64,000 bases of DNA, taken from positions 1-64,000 of the forward strand of contig JBFWVD010000021.1 of the NCBI GenBank assembly GCA_050246915.1. The letters are read 5' to 3'. The DNA comes from JBFWVD01 sp050246915 (GTDB taxonomy: Bacteria > Actinomycetota > Acidimicrobiia > Acidimicrobiales > Ilumatobacteraceae). Position numbers and translations under genes: made by a program. Of the stretch, positions 41,367 through 49,344 are shown piece by piece (positions within the stretch are counted from its first letter, which is position 1; every line of letters begins with the position of its first letter). The notes beneath the pieces were generated by a model. That model saw only the letters and a program-made list of their open reading frames with translations, was not told the DNA's origin and searched no databases.

Positions 41367-43799
41367 GTGAGCTCGATGGGGCGCCTGTGGCTGCGATGGT
41401 CGGTACGCGACCTGCGGGCCCGATGGATGCAGGTCGCCGCCATCGCCCTCATCATCGGGCTCGGGTGCGGGCTCTACGCGGGACTCGGCGCCACGGCGAC
41501 GTGGCGCAAGCTGTCCAACGACGCAAGTTTCGCGGCGCTGCATCTGCATGATCTGCGGGTGCAGGTCGAGGCCGACGTATTCGTACCGCAAGGCTCATTG
41601 ACACAGGCCATCGCCCACATGGCCCATCCCGAGTGGATCGCTGCGGCCGAAGAGCGATTGTCGGTGGCAACCCAACTCGACGCCGGTGGAGGAGACAACA
41701 GCGCTCTGCTGCCCGGGCAGCTCGTCGGCCAGGCCGTCGACGCTCGGATCGATCAACTGCACGTCGTGAAGGGCACCCTCGACTCGAGCACGCCCACCGC
41801 ACACCCCGTGGTGGTCCTGGAACGCAACATGGCCAAGCAGTATGCGTTGGCCGAGACGGGCACGGCCACCTTGGCCGGCGGGGTCACGGTCGACTGGGTC
41901 GGCCACGCGATCGCTCCCGAGTGGTTCGTCGTGACCGACCCGCGTGGTGGCTATCTGGCGGGCGTGTCCTACGCCGTCGTGTTCACCTCGTTGGTCAACG
42001 CGCAGCAGATCACGGGGCACGAAGGTGAGGTCAACGACATGGTCCTCACCGTGGCACCCGGTGTGTCGGTGCCCGTCGCGCAATCGGAATTGCGAGCGGC
42101 GCTCGACGCGTTGTCCTTGTCGGGGGCAACCAAAGTCACGACTCGAGACGATGTTGCCGCACATCACCTGCTCTACTCCGACGCCGAGGGCGACCAGAAG
42201 GTGTGGAACGCGGTGTCGATCATCGTGCTCCTCGGAGCGGCGTTCGCCGCGTCCAACCTCGTGAACCGGATGATCGAGTCGCAACGACGTGAGCTGGGGA
42301 TCGGCATGGCCCTCGGGGTGTCACCCCGTCGTTTGGTGACACGGCCGTTGCTGGTCGGCGTCGAGATCGGAGTGCTCGGAGCGCTGCTCGGCGTGCTGGT
42401 CGGGCTCGGCCTCAACGCCACCTTCCGCTCGGTCCTCGGATCGGTGCTGCCCCTGCCGGTGTGGCGAACACCGTTCCAGGTCGCGATGTTCGTTCGCGGG
42501 GCGCTGCTCGGGTTGGCCGTGTCGGTGCTCGCCGTGTTGTGGCCGGTATACCGAGCAACCCGGATGTCGCCCATCGAGGCGTTGTCACGGGTTCGCCCCA
42601 CCACGAGCCGTACCGGGTTCGACGCGCTGGCCCGTCGCCTGAGACTCCGCGGCCCGAGCATCCGGCTTCTACCCCTTCGCGATCTGGTGCGTGCGCCGCG
42701 CCGCACGTTGTTCACGGCATTCGGCATCGCGGCGTCGATCAGCGTGCTCGTCGGCGTCCTCGGCATGATGGACTCGTTCCTGCACGTCGTGACTCGGGCC
42801 GAGACCGAGGCCGCCGGCGAAGGAGACCCGGTCACGGTCGACCTCGATCGGGTGACTGCGTCGTCCGATCCCATCGTCACAGCGCTCACACAGCTCCCTG
42901 AGGTGTCCACGGCGGAGCAACTGCTGTTGCTCCCCGGTCAGCTCAGCCACGGTGCGAGATCGATCTCCGCTGTGCTCCAGATGGGCGATCTGGCCCATGC
43001 GTCGTGGGCGCCGTCGTTGTCGTCGGGTCGGCTCCCCGGCTTGGGCGAGGTGTTGATGAGCGACAAGGCGCTGGCCGATCTCGACCTCGAGGTGGGTGAC
43101 AGCGTCGACGTCACCCATGTGGCTCTGGTCGACGGAGCCATGGCCACCGTGACATCGCCCCTGCTCGTGTCGGGTATCGATGGCAATCCGTTGCGCGCCT
43201 TCGTGTACCTCGACACCGTCACCCAGGACTCGTTCGGTTTGAGCGGGATGGTCAACCAGTTGCAATTGCAACCATCGGCGGGGACCACGTCGACGAAACT
43301 GCAGCGTGTCGCCTTCATCGCCGATGGCGTGGCATCGGCACGCTCGGCCCGTGCCACCAGCAGAGCCATCCGGGACTCGATCGACTCGTACCTCGGGCTC
43401 TTGCGGGTGGTCGAGGCCATCCCGATCCTGCTCGCCCTCCTGGTGGCGTTCAACGCCACTGCGATCGGCGTCGACGAGCGGCGGCGTGACCACGCCACGA
43501 TGTTCGCTTTCGGCCTTCCGGTCTCACGCGTGCTGCGCCTCCTGATGGCCGAGTCGTTCGTGCTCGGCGTTCTCGGGACCGGCCTCGGGGTGCTGGCTGG
43601 CATTGGCCTGGCCCGATGGGTGGTGGAGTCGGTCGTTCCCGAGACCTTGCCCGAGCTCAGCTTGACCACCTACCTGTCGCCCACCTCGTTGATCGTCGCC
43701 GCGGGGCTCGGCGTGTTCGCCGTGGCCATAGCGCCGCTGTTCGTGCTGCGACGGCTGCGACGGCTCGACGTGCCCGGCTCGTTGCGTATTGTCGAGTGA
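41367..43799 (+). CDS. ABC transporter permease, FtsX/MacB family with two FtsX domains
   Basis: An 810-residue membrane protein. One N-terminal helix (AAIALIIGLGCGLYAGLGA) is followed by an extracytoplasmic domain and a three-helix FtsX domain near residues 280-400 (NRMIESQRRELGIGMALGVSPRRL). A second helix with another extracytoplasmic domain follows, then a final FtsX domain near 690-800. This is the ten-helix duplicated layout typical of actinobacterial FtsX-like exporters. No third component gene is adjacent. GTG 41367 or ATG 41376 are both possible starts. Confidence 0.9.
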   Translation: MSSMGRLWLRWSVRDLRARWMQVAAIALIIGLGCGLYAGLGATATWRKLSNDASFAALHLHDLRVQVEADVFVPQGSLTQAIAHMAHPEWIAAAEERLSVATQLDAGGGDNSALLPGQLVGQAVDARIDQLHVVKGTLDSSTPTAHPVVVLERNMAKQYALAETGTATLAGGVTVDWVGHAIAPEWFVVTDPRGGYLAGVSYAVVFTSLVNAQQITGHEGEVNDMVLTVAPGVSVPVAQSELRAALDALSLSGATKVTTRDDVAAHHLLYSDAEGDQKVWNAVSIIVLLGAAFAASNLVNRMIESQRRELGIGMALGVSPRRLVTRPLLVGVEIGVLGALLGVLVGLGLNATFRSVLGSVLPLPVWRTPFQVAMFVRGALLGLAVSVLAVLWPVYRATRMSPIEALSRVRPTTSRTGFDALARRLRLRGPSIRLLPLRDLVRAPRRTLFTAFGIAASISVLVGVLGMMDSFLHVVTRAETEAAGEGDPVTVDLDRVTASSDPIVTALTQLPEVSTAEQLLLLPGQLSHGARSISAVLQMGDLAHASWAPSLSSGRLPGLGEVLMSDKALADLDLEVGDSVDVTHVALVDGAMATVTSPLLVSGIDGNPLRAFVYLDTVTQDSFGLSGMVNQLQLQPSAGTTSTKLQRVAFIADGVASARSARATSRAIRDSIDSYLGLLRVVEAIPILLALLVAFNATAIGVDERRRDHATMFAFGLPVSRVLRLLMAESFVLGVLGTGLGVLAGIGLARWVVESVVPETLPELSLTTYLSPTSLIVAAGLGVFAVAIAPLFVLRRLRRLDVPGSLRIVE

Positions 43800-43846
43800 G
43801 CGCGTCGCACCCCAGTGCGTCGGCGGATGTCACGTGAGGGGATGCG

Positions 43847-44317
43847 ATGGGGATCGGGCCACAGGAGCAGGAGTTCCTGAGTACCCATGTCATGTGGAAC
43901 ACCTACCTCATGGTGATCCGCTCTGACGGCACGCCCACCGGATACCCCATGCTCACCGCCCATCACGAGGGCCGCCTGGAGTTCACCACGTATCGGTCGG
44001 CGGCCAAGACGAGACGCATCTTGGCCAACCCGAGGCTGTGCTGTGTGCTGCGCACGCGAGCTGACGAGGTGCCGCGTGCCATCGCGGTGTGGGGTGACGC
44101 GATCGAAGCGGCTGATGACGGCGACAACTTCATGTCCCGTCCCGTCGATGAGCAACCGCCCATCGTCGTGCCCGGCGCGATGCGATCCAGCGTCAACGAT
44201 CGGCTCGAGAACGGCAAGCGAATGCTGTTCAAGATGCCCATCGATCGAGCACAGTTCCTGTTACTCCCACCCGCGCTCGTCGCTCCATCGCCGGGAGGTG
44301 ACCATGGCACGCGTTGA
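43847..44317 (+). CDS. FMN/F420-binding split-barrel (PPOX-like) protein
   Basis: A 156-residue protein resembling the pyridoxamine-5'-phosphate-oxidase split barrel: MWNTYLMVIRSDGTPTGYPM, then EFTTYRSAAKTRRILANPRLCCVLRTR. The TYRSAAKTRRI segment matches the cofactor-phosphate-binding stretch of F420-dependent reductases and related enzymes. It is the first gene of a tight cluster (split barrel, split barrel, cupin, LLM oxidoreductase). It overlaps the next gene by 14 bp. ATG 43847 follows GAGGGGATGCG. Confidence 0.8.
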   Translation: MGIGPQEQEFLSTHVMWNTYLMVIRSDGTPTGYPMLTAHHEGRLEFTTYRSAAKTRRILANPRLCCVLRTRADEVPRAIAVWGDAIEAADDGDNFMSRPVDEQPPIVVPGAMRSSVNDRLENGKRMLFKMPIDRAQFLLLPPALVAPSPGGDHGTR

Positions 44318-44666
44318 CATGCGCATGAGCGCCGAACAGATCGATTCGTTCCTGCGTCGCTGCCCGTCGATGGTGGTCACCGCGGTTGACGACGATGGCG
44401 AGATGTCGAGTGCGGTCGCAGCAACAGCGATGAATGACGGCGCACTCGTTCTCGAGTTCGCCGAACACGATCCGGTGATCGATCTGATCGGCGACGGACG
44501 CAAGATCGCTTGCGTCGCCGACGAGTCCCCCAGCTACTACGAGATCCAGGGCGTCATGGTGCACGGCGTCGCCGTCGCGCAACCCGGGAGCGACACACGC
44601 TTCGCAATCGACATCGACGAGATCGTCAGCTTCGACTTCGGCAAGATCACACAGAGGATGCAGTGA
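44304..44666 (+). CDS. Small split-barrel flavin-binding-like protein
   Basis: A 120-residue protein whose strands (MVVTAVDDDGEMSSAVAATAMNDGALVLEFAEHDPVIDLI, KIACVADESPSYYEIQGVMVHGVAV) follow the split-barrel plan of PPOX-type proteins. The cofactor residues are not obvious. ATG 44304 has GGGAGGTGACC upstream, and the gene overlaps both neighbours. It may form a heterodimer with the protein at 43847 (inference). Confidence 0.7.
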   Translation: MARVDMRMSAEQIDSFLRRCPSMVVTAVDDDGEMSSAVAATAMNDGALVLEFAEHDPVIDLIGDGRKIACVADESPSYYEIQGVMVHGVAVAQPGSDTRFAIDIDEIVSFDFGKITQRMQ

Positions 44667-45142
44667 CGATGGGCGTCAACCTGCCTCCGGGGAATCCCGG
44701 CACGCATCATCGCGGTGTCGACGAGATGCCGTACGTGTCGCTGCGCGACGGGAGCCACATCGCGCTCTTGCACGTCGACCACTCCAACAACGTGTGGATC
44801 GCTCGCCAACGGTTGGAACCAGGCACTGTCCTGACTCGCCATCTCCACACCGGCCCGGTGCATCTGGTGACGCTCGCCGGGAAGTGGAAGTACGCCGAAT
44901 ACGACGTGTGGAACACCGCCGGCTCATATCTGTTCGAGCCTGCCGGCTCGGTGCACACGTTCACCGTTCCTGCCGACAACACCGAGATGACCGAGATCTG
45001 GTTCTCCATCACCGGTTCGAACGTGAACCTCGACGACGACGACAACGTCGTGAGCATCTTCGATGCTCGCACCATCAGCGCCTACTACGAGCGCGAGTGT
45101 CGTCGAGCTGGCTACGAAGTCCCCGACATCATCAAAGGATGA
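44663..45142 (+). CDS. Cupin, 2,4'-dihydroxyacetophenone dioxygenase-like
   Basis: A 159-residue single-domain cupin. The metal-binding motif 1 has histidines in RHLHTGPVHLVTL and motif 2 has the His in GSVHTFTV. The combination of HTGPVHLVTL, KYAEYDVWNTAGSYLFEPAGSVHT resembles the 2,4'-dihydroxyacetophenone dioxygenase family, iron enzymes that cleave an aryl C-C bond. I prefer GTG 44663, which overlaps the upstream TGA and has AGAGG 5 nt before it; ATG 44669 is the alternative. Confidence 0.82.
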   Translation: MTMGVNLPPGNPGTHHRGVDEMPYVSLRDGSHIALLHVDHSNNVWIARQRLEPGTVLTRHLHTGPVHLVTLAGKWKYAEYDVWNTAGSYLFEPAGSVHTFTVPADNTEMTEIWFSITGSNVNLDDDDNVVSIFDARTISAYYERECRRAGYEVPDIIKG

Positions 45143-45146
45143 CCAC

Positions 45147-46064
45147 ATGAAGATCGCAATCCAGCACTCGAGCGGTGACCCCAAGTGGGTCTCGGGAATC
45201 TTGCATCCCAAGGCGGTGACCCGCTGGGCCCGAGCGGCCGAGGAGTCGGGCTTCGACGCGCTCGGGTTCACCGATCACCCGGCCCCGTCGAGTCGATGGA
45301 TCAACTCCGGCGGCGAAGGGGTGTGCGATCCGTTCACGGCGTTGGGCTTCTGCGCCGCGGTCACCGAGCGCATCAAGCTCATGACGTTCGTCGCGGTCGC
45401 CGGGTACCGCAACCCGCTGATGTTCGCTCAGCAGCTGGCCACACTCGATGTGCTCAGCGACGGCCGCGTCATCGCCGGTCTTGGCACCGGGTATCTCAAG
45501 AGCGAGTTCCACGCGCTCGGCGTCGATCCCAATCGCCGTACGGAATTGCTCGATGAGGCGATCGAAGTGATGCGCCTCGGCTGGAGCGGAGCCGAGATCA
45601 CCATGGACACCAAGACCTTCTCGGCCAACCAGGCCATGGTGCGGCCCCCGACCATTCAAGGCGTCGACATCCCGATCTGGATCCACGCCAACTCCAAGTG
45701 GGGCACCGAGCGCGCCGTGAAGCACGCCCAGGGTTGGATGGGCATGATCATGGACCCCGAACGGACCCGCACCGTGCGCACGCCCGCCATCGTCGACTTC
45801 GACCACATGGGCCGACGCATCGCGGAACTCGACGAGGAATGCGAGAAGCACGGCCGTGATCGCTCGACGCTCGAGGTGATCGTCAACGGCATGTGGGGAT
45901 GGCTCGACATCCGAGATGGTCTCGACATCCCCCGCATGCGCGAGGAGATGGAACTGCTCGAGAGCATGGGTGTCGATTGGGTGGTCGGCCTCGCCACTGG
46001 TGCCGATGTCGGCGCCGCCGAGGACACCGTGCGGGCACTCGGCGAAGGCCTGAAGTCGAACTAG
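45147..46064 (+). CDS. LLM-class flavin/F420-dependent oxidoreductase
   Basis: A 305-residue luciferase-like TIM barrel: ARAAEESGFDALGFTDHPA, GYRNPLMFAQQLATLDVLSDGRVIAGLGTGYLKSEFHALG. The DHPA segment after strand 2 and GxGTG glycine motif are typical of F420-binding members. The gene begins 4 bp after the cupin stop, with AAAGGATGA as ribosome site, and completes the four-gene cluster 43847-46064. F420 use would fit the split-barrel neighbours. Confidence 0.88.
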   Translation: MKIAIQHSSGDPKWVSGILHPKAVTRWARAAEESGFDALGFTDHPAPSSRWINSGGEGVCDPFTALGFCAAVTERIKLMTFVAVAGYRNPLMFAQQLATLDVLSDGRVIAGLGTGYLKSEFHALGVDPNRRTELLDEAIEVMRLGWSGAEITMDTKTFSANQAMVRPPTIQGVDIPIWIHANSKWGTERAVKHAQGWMGMIMDPERTRTVRTPAIVDFDHMGRRIAELDEECEKHGRDRSTLEVIVNGMWGWLDIRDGLDIPRMREEMELLESMGVDWVVGLATGADVGAAEDTVRALGEGLKSN

Positions 46065-46132
46065 CCGGTGATCGATCACGATCAGCGATCACCCGATGGC
46101 GTGATGTCACCAGCGCGCCAGTGCTCCCACCC

Positions 46133-46161
46133 CTGACACTGCTGCAATCAGCTGTCAGACT
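46133..46161 (+). promoter_or_regulatory. Leaderless promoter of the phosphoesterase gene
   Basis: CTGACA (46133-46138) and CAGACT (46156-46161) are separated by 17 nt. They lie so that transcription would begin at or next to GTG 46168. No Shine-Dalgarno sequence precedes the GTG. Confidence 0.55.
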
Positions 46162-46167
46162 GGTTCG

Positions 46168-46884
46168 GTGCCGGCCACGATCCTGCAACTCAGCGACACC
46201 CATCTCGTCGCTGATCGTCACGGTCACGTCAACGAACGCTCTCCCGACGAGCGGCTGCGGGTGATCGTCGAGCGTTGCATCGCAGATCGCACGAACCTCA
46301 TCGATCTGGTGGTCCTGAGTGGGGATCTCTCCGAGGATGGCTCGCCCGAGTCCTATCAACGGATCGCCGCAATCCTCGAGCCACTCGGCGCCGAGGTGTT
46401 CGCGCTCGCCGGCAACCACGACGACGCCGGCAACGTCGCCGCCTGCTTCGGTGACACGGTGACCACCTCACTGGCCGGATGGTCGATCGTGGCGCTGGAG
46501 ACGACCCGGCCCGGTCAGGTCAATGGTGGCGTCGACCTGACCGACGCGTTGACTCGCATCGATGCCTGCGCCGGCTCGTCAACAATCGTTGTCATGCACC
46601 ATCCGCCGGTGTCGCTGAGCACGCACCAGTTCTTCCGCTTCGAGGGTGCGCCGCAGTTCCTGACCGAGTTGACCGACCGCCCGCACGTCCGCGTCGTTCT
46701 TTCGGGCCATCTCCACAGTGCCTTCGACCTGGGGGTCGAGGGGTTGCGTCTGCTCGGCTGCCCATCGACGCTCTATGGCATCTCACACCACGGGTCCACC
46801 TACACGATCACGCGTGATGACGGCATCGGTGCCCGGCTGATCGGGCTCGGAGACGACGGGTCGGTCACCACGACCTTGGTGTGA
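46168..46884 (+). CDS. Metallophosphoesterase, CpdA/3',5'-cyclic-nucleotide phosphodiesterase-like
   Basis: A 238-residue calcineurin-like phosphoesterase. All dimetal motifs are present in order: LSDTHL (Asp10, His12), SGDLSEDG, AGNHDD, MHHPP and SGHLHS. Spacing matches class III cyclic-nucleotide phosphodiesterases (CpdA) and related glycerophosphodiesterases. It appears to be transcribed from its own leaderless promoter. A hairpin overlapping the stop codon separates it from thrH. Confidence 0.88.
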   Translation: MPATILQLSDTHLVADRHGHVNERSPDERLRVIVERCIADRTNLIDLVVLSGDLSEDGSPESYQRIAAILEPLGAEVFALAGNHDDAGNVAACFGDTVTTSLAGWSIVALETTRPGQVNGGVDLTDALTRIDACAGSSTIVVMHHPPVSLSTHQFFRFEGAPQFLTELTDRPHVRVVLSGHLHSAFDLGVEGLRLLGCPSTLYGISHHGSTYTITRDDGIGARLIGLGDDGSVTTTLV

Positions 46885-46914
46885 CACCCCAGAATCGGCC
46901 GTTCAGCGGGGTGT
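46884..46914. terminator. Hairpin overlapping the phosphoesterase stop
   Basis: ACACCCC (46884-46890) pairs with GGGGTGT (46908-46914). An inner GAA/TTC pairing around cggcc extends the structure. It ends 5 bp before GATACT, the candidate -10 of thrH. Confidence 0.4.
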
Positions 46915-46918
46915 TCGC

Positions 46919-46924
46919 GATACT
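46919..46924 (+). promoter_or_regulatory. Candidate leaderless -10 of thrH
   Basis: GATACT lies six nt before ATG 46931. It is the same hexamer and the same spacing as before the DUF35 gene at 22924. No ribosome site or -35 is seen. Confidence 0.4.
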
Positions 46925-46930
46925 GGCTCC

Positions 46931-47554
46931 ATGCCGCAGCAGGTACGTCGCCAGACGATCGTGACCCTCGACGTCGAAGGCGTCCTCGTCCCCGAGATCT
47001 GGATCGCGGTCGCTGAACGCACCGGTATCGAGGCGCTCCGGCGCACGACCCGGGACGAGCCCGACTACGACAAGCTGATGCGCTACCGGATCGATCTCCT
47101 CGAGTCCCACGGCCTCACGATGTCGCTCATCGCCGATGTCATTGCCGGCATGGGGCCGCTCGAGGGGGCACGTGAGTTCTTGGACGAGCTTCGTTCGACC
47201 ACCCAGGTCGTGTTGCTGTCGGACACCTTCGAGCAATTCGGCCGCCCGCTGATGGCGCAGCTCGGCTGGCCGACCATCTTGTGCCATCGGCTCGTCGTCG
47301 CCGACGACCGGATCGTGGACTATCAGCTCCGCATGCCCGATCAGAAGCGCCACGCGGTGAAGGCGTTCCACGAGCTCAACTATCGGGTGGTTGCCGCTGG
47401 TGATTCCTACAACGACACCGCCATGTTGGCCGAGGCCGATGCCGGGTTCTTGTTCCATGCCCCGGCCAATGTCATCGCCGAATTCCCCCAGTTCGAGGCA
47501 GTCGACGACTACTCGACCTTGCTCGAGCTGATCACCGGCGCGCTGGAGGGTTGA
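46931..47554 (+). CDS. thrH: ThrH: phosphoserine phosphatase / homoserine phosphotransferase
   Basis: A 207-residue HAD-superfamily enzyme. The nucleophile motif TLDVEGVLVPEIW, the helical cap start RRTTRDEPDYDKLM, motif II VVLLSDTFEQF, motif III lysine in DQKRHAVKAF and motif IV AAGDSYNDTAML match ThrH of Pseudomonas closely. ThrH removes phosphate from phosphoserine and can pass it to homoserine. It lies 4 bp before the acyl-CoA ligase gene, which is an unusual context for an amino-acid enzyme. Confidence 0.92.
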   Translation: MPQQVRRQTIVTLDVEGVLVPEIWIAVAERTGIEALRRTTRDEPDYDKLMRYRIDLLESHGLTMSLIADVIAGMGPLEGAREFLDELRSTTQVVLLSDTFEQFGRPLMAQLGWPTILCHRLVVADDRIVDYQLRMPDQKRHAVKAFHELNYRVVAAGDSYNDTAMLAEADAGFLFHAPANVIAEFPQFEAVDDYSTLLELITGALEG

Positions 47555-47558
47555 CCCC

Positions 47559-49268
47559 GTGGCCTCCGCTGCCGAGGTCGTTCGCAACAACGCGGTGCGC
47601 GAGGCGATTGCCGCGCTCACCGCGCCGGGTCAGCCCTATGAGATGCGCACCGAGACCATCGGTGGACGGAGCCAGAGGGTGTGGGTGCACTCGCCCGCCG
47701 ATCTCCGGCAAGTGCTCGACTCGAGCGTGAAGTACGGCGACCGCACGTTCCTGGTGCTCGGCCAGGAGCGATGGAGTTTCGAACGGCATCGCCGGGCCGC
47801 GGTAGCGCTGGCGCATCATCTGGTCGACGATCTGGCGATCGGGCCCGGTGATCGGGTGGCCATCGCCATGCGCAATCGTCCCGAATGGTCGGTGGCGTTC
47901 TGGGCCATCGTGTCGATCGGGGCGATCGCTGTGCCGTTGAACGGTTGGTGGCTCGGCCACGAGTTGGCGTTCGCGTTGAGCGATTCGGGTGCGCGCGTCC
48001 TCATCGCCGATGAGGAACGGGCTGAGCGGGTGCGAGCGGAGTTGCCCGACACCGTTGAGCACGTGATCGTCACGGGAGCGAGGTTCGATGATGTGATCGC
48101 TGGCCGGAAGGGCGCGGATCGGCTCCCTCATGTGGAGATCGACCCGGATCAGGATGCGACGTTGCTCTACACCTCGGGCACGACCGGTCGGGCCAAAGGG
48201 GTCGTCGGCAGTCATCGCAACATGGTCAGCAGCCTGCTGAGCCGACGGTTCTTCCGTGACGTCCATGAGTCGATGACGCTCTCGGATGCGGCCACGACGG
48301 GCGACGTGCAACCTTCCTTGCCCCCGGTCACGCTCCTCACCGTGCCGTTGTTCCACGTGACCGGCTCCCACTCGTATCTCCTGACCGCGCTTGCCAGTGG
48401 CACGACGTTGGTGCTCATGCATCGCTGGGACGTGCATGAAGCGCTCGACCTCGTCGCTCGTGAACAGATCACCTCGCTGGGCGGGGTGCCCTTCATGGCG
48501 CTCCAGATCGCCGAGGTCTACGACCCGGACCGTCACGATCTCCGGTCGCTCACCGCGTTGAGCGTGGGTGGTGCGGCATCCCCACCGGGCTTGGCTCCGC
48601 AGCTCACCCGTCTTCTCCCGGGCGTTGTGTTGGGGAACGGCTACGGAATGACGGAGACCTCGGCCGTAGCGGTGTTCAACCATGGCCCCGACCTCGTCGC
48701 TCGGCCCGGATCACTCGGACGCATCGTGCCGGTGATGGACGCAATCGTGGTTGACGAAGATGACGAGCCGGTGCCCAGTGGAACGCCCGGCGAGCTGTGG
48801 TTGCGCGGACCCAACGTGGTGCGTGGATACTGGAACCGACCAGAAGAGACAGCGGCCGCCTTCGTTGGTGACGGATGGCTCCGCACGGGCGACATCGTGA
48901 TCGGCGATGACGACGGGTTCCTCAGCCTCGTCGATCGTCGCAAGGAGATCATCGTGCGCGGCGGGGAGAACATCGCCCCGGCCGAGGTGCAAGCAGCACT
49001 GCTCGCACACCCCGACGTCCTCGACGTCGCGGTCGTTCCCATACCGCACCCCACGTTGGGCGAGCAGGTGGCTGCCCTCGTGGTGCCCAGACCCGGATCC
49101 TGTCTTGATGCCGATGCGGTGGGGGCCTTCGCCCGACGCCACCTGGCTCCGTTCAAGGTCCCCTCCGTCGTGGTCTTCGCCGATGAACCGCTGCCGCGGA
49201 GCCCTCAGGGGAAGCTCGTTCGCTCTACCATTGCCTCGATCGTCATTGACAGTGTCGATCAGCACTGA
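47559..49268 (+). CDS. Acyl-CoA synthetase (AMP-binding)
   Basis: A 569-residue adenylate-forming ligase with LLYTSGTTGRAKGVV, GNGYGMTETSA, RTGDIVIGDDDGF, DRRKEIIVRGGENIAP and the catalytic lysine in SPQGKLVR. An N-terminal extension of about 45 residues precedes the usual start of the domain. GTG 47559 follows GGAGGG and lies 4 bp after thrH. The downstream molybdopterin enzyme starts 76 bp later on the same strand. Confidence 0.92.
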   Translation: MASAAEVVRNNAVREAIAALTAPGQPYEMRTETIGGRSQRVWVHSPADLRQVLDSSVKYGDRTFLVLGQERWSFERHRRAAVALAHHLVDDLAIGPGDRVAIAMRNRPEWSVAFWAIVSIGAIAVPLNGWWLGHELAFALSDSGARVLIADEERAERVRAELPDTVEHVIVTGARFDDVIAGRKGADRLPHVEIDPDQDATLLYTSGTTGRAKGVVGSHRNMVSSLLSRRFFRDVHESMTLSDAATTGDVQPSLPPVTLLTVPLFHVTGSHSYLLTALASGTTLVLMHRWDVHEALDLVAREQITSLGGVPFMALQIAEVYDPDRHDLRSLTALSVGGAASPPGLAPQLTRLLPGVVLGNGYGMTETSAVAVFNHGPDLVARPGSLGRIVPVMDAIVVDEDDEPVPSGTPGELWLRGPNVVRGYWNRPEETAAAFVGDGWLRTGDIVIGDDDGFLSLVDRRKEIIVRGGENIAPAEVQAALLAHPDVLDVAVVPIPHPTLGEQVAALVVPRPGSCLDADAVGAFARRHLAPFKVPSVVVFADEPLPRSPQGKLVRSTIASIVIDSVDQH

Positions 49269-49344
49269 AGATCAACGGCCAGGTGAGCAGAGCAGTCGAC
49301 TGGCCGTTGGCGTCGGCAGTAGGTCAACGAGCAGGGGGAACGTC

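Noticed and set aside
43259..43272. 14-bp palindrome GTTGCAATTGCAAC in the ABC permease
   Set aside because: It arises from a Gln-Leu-Gln codon run and is not near a regulatory region.
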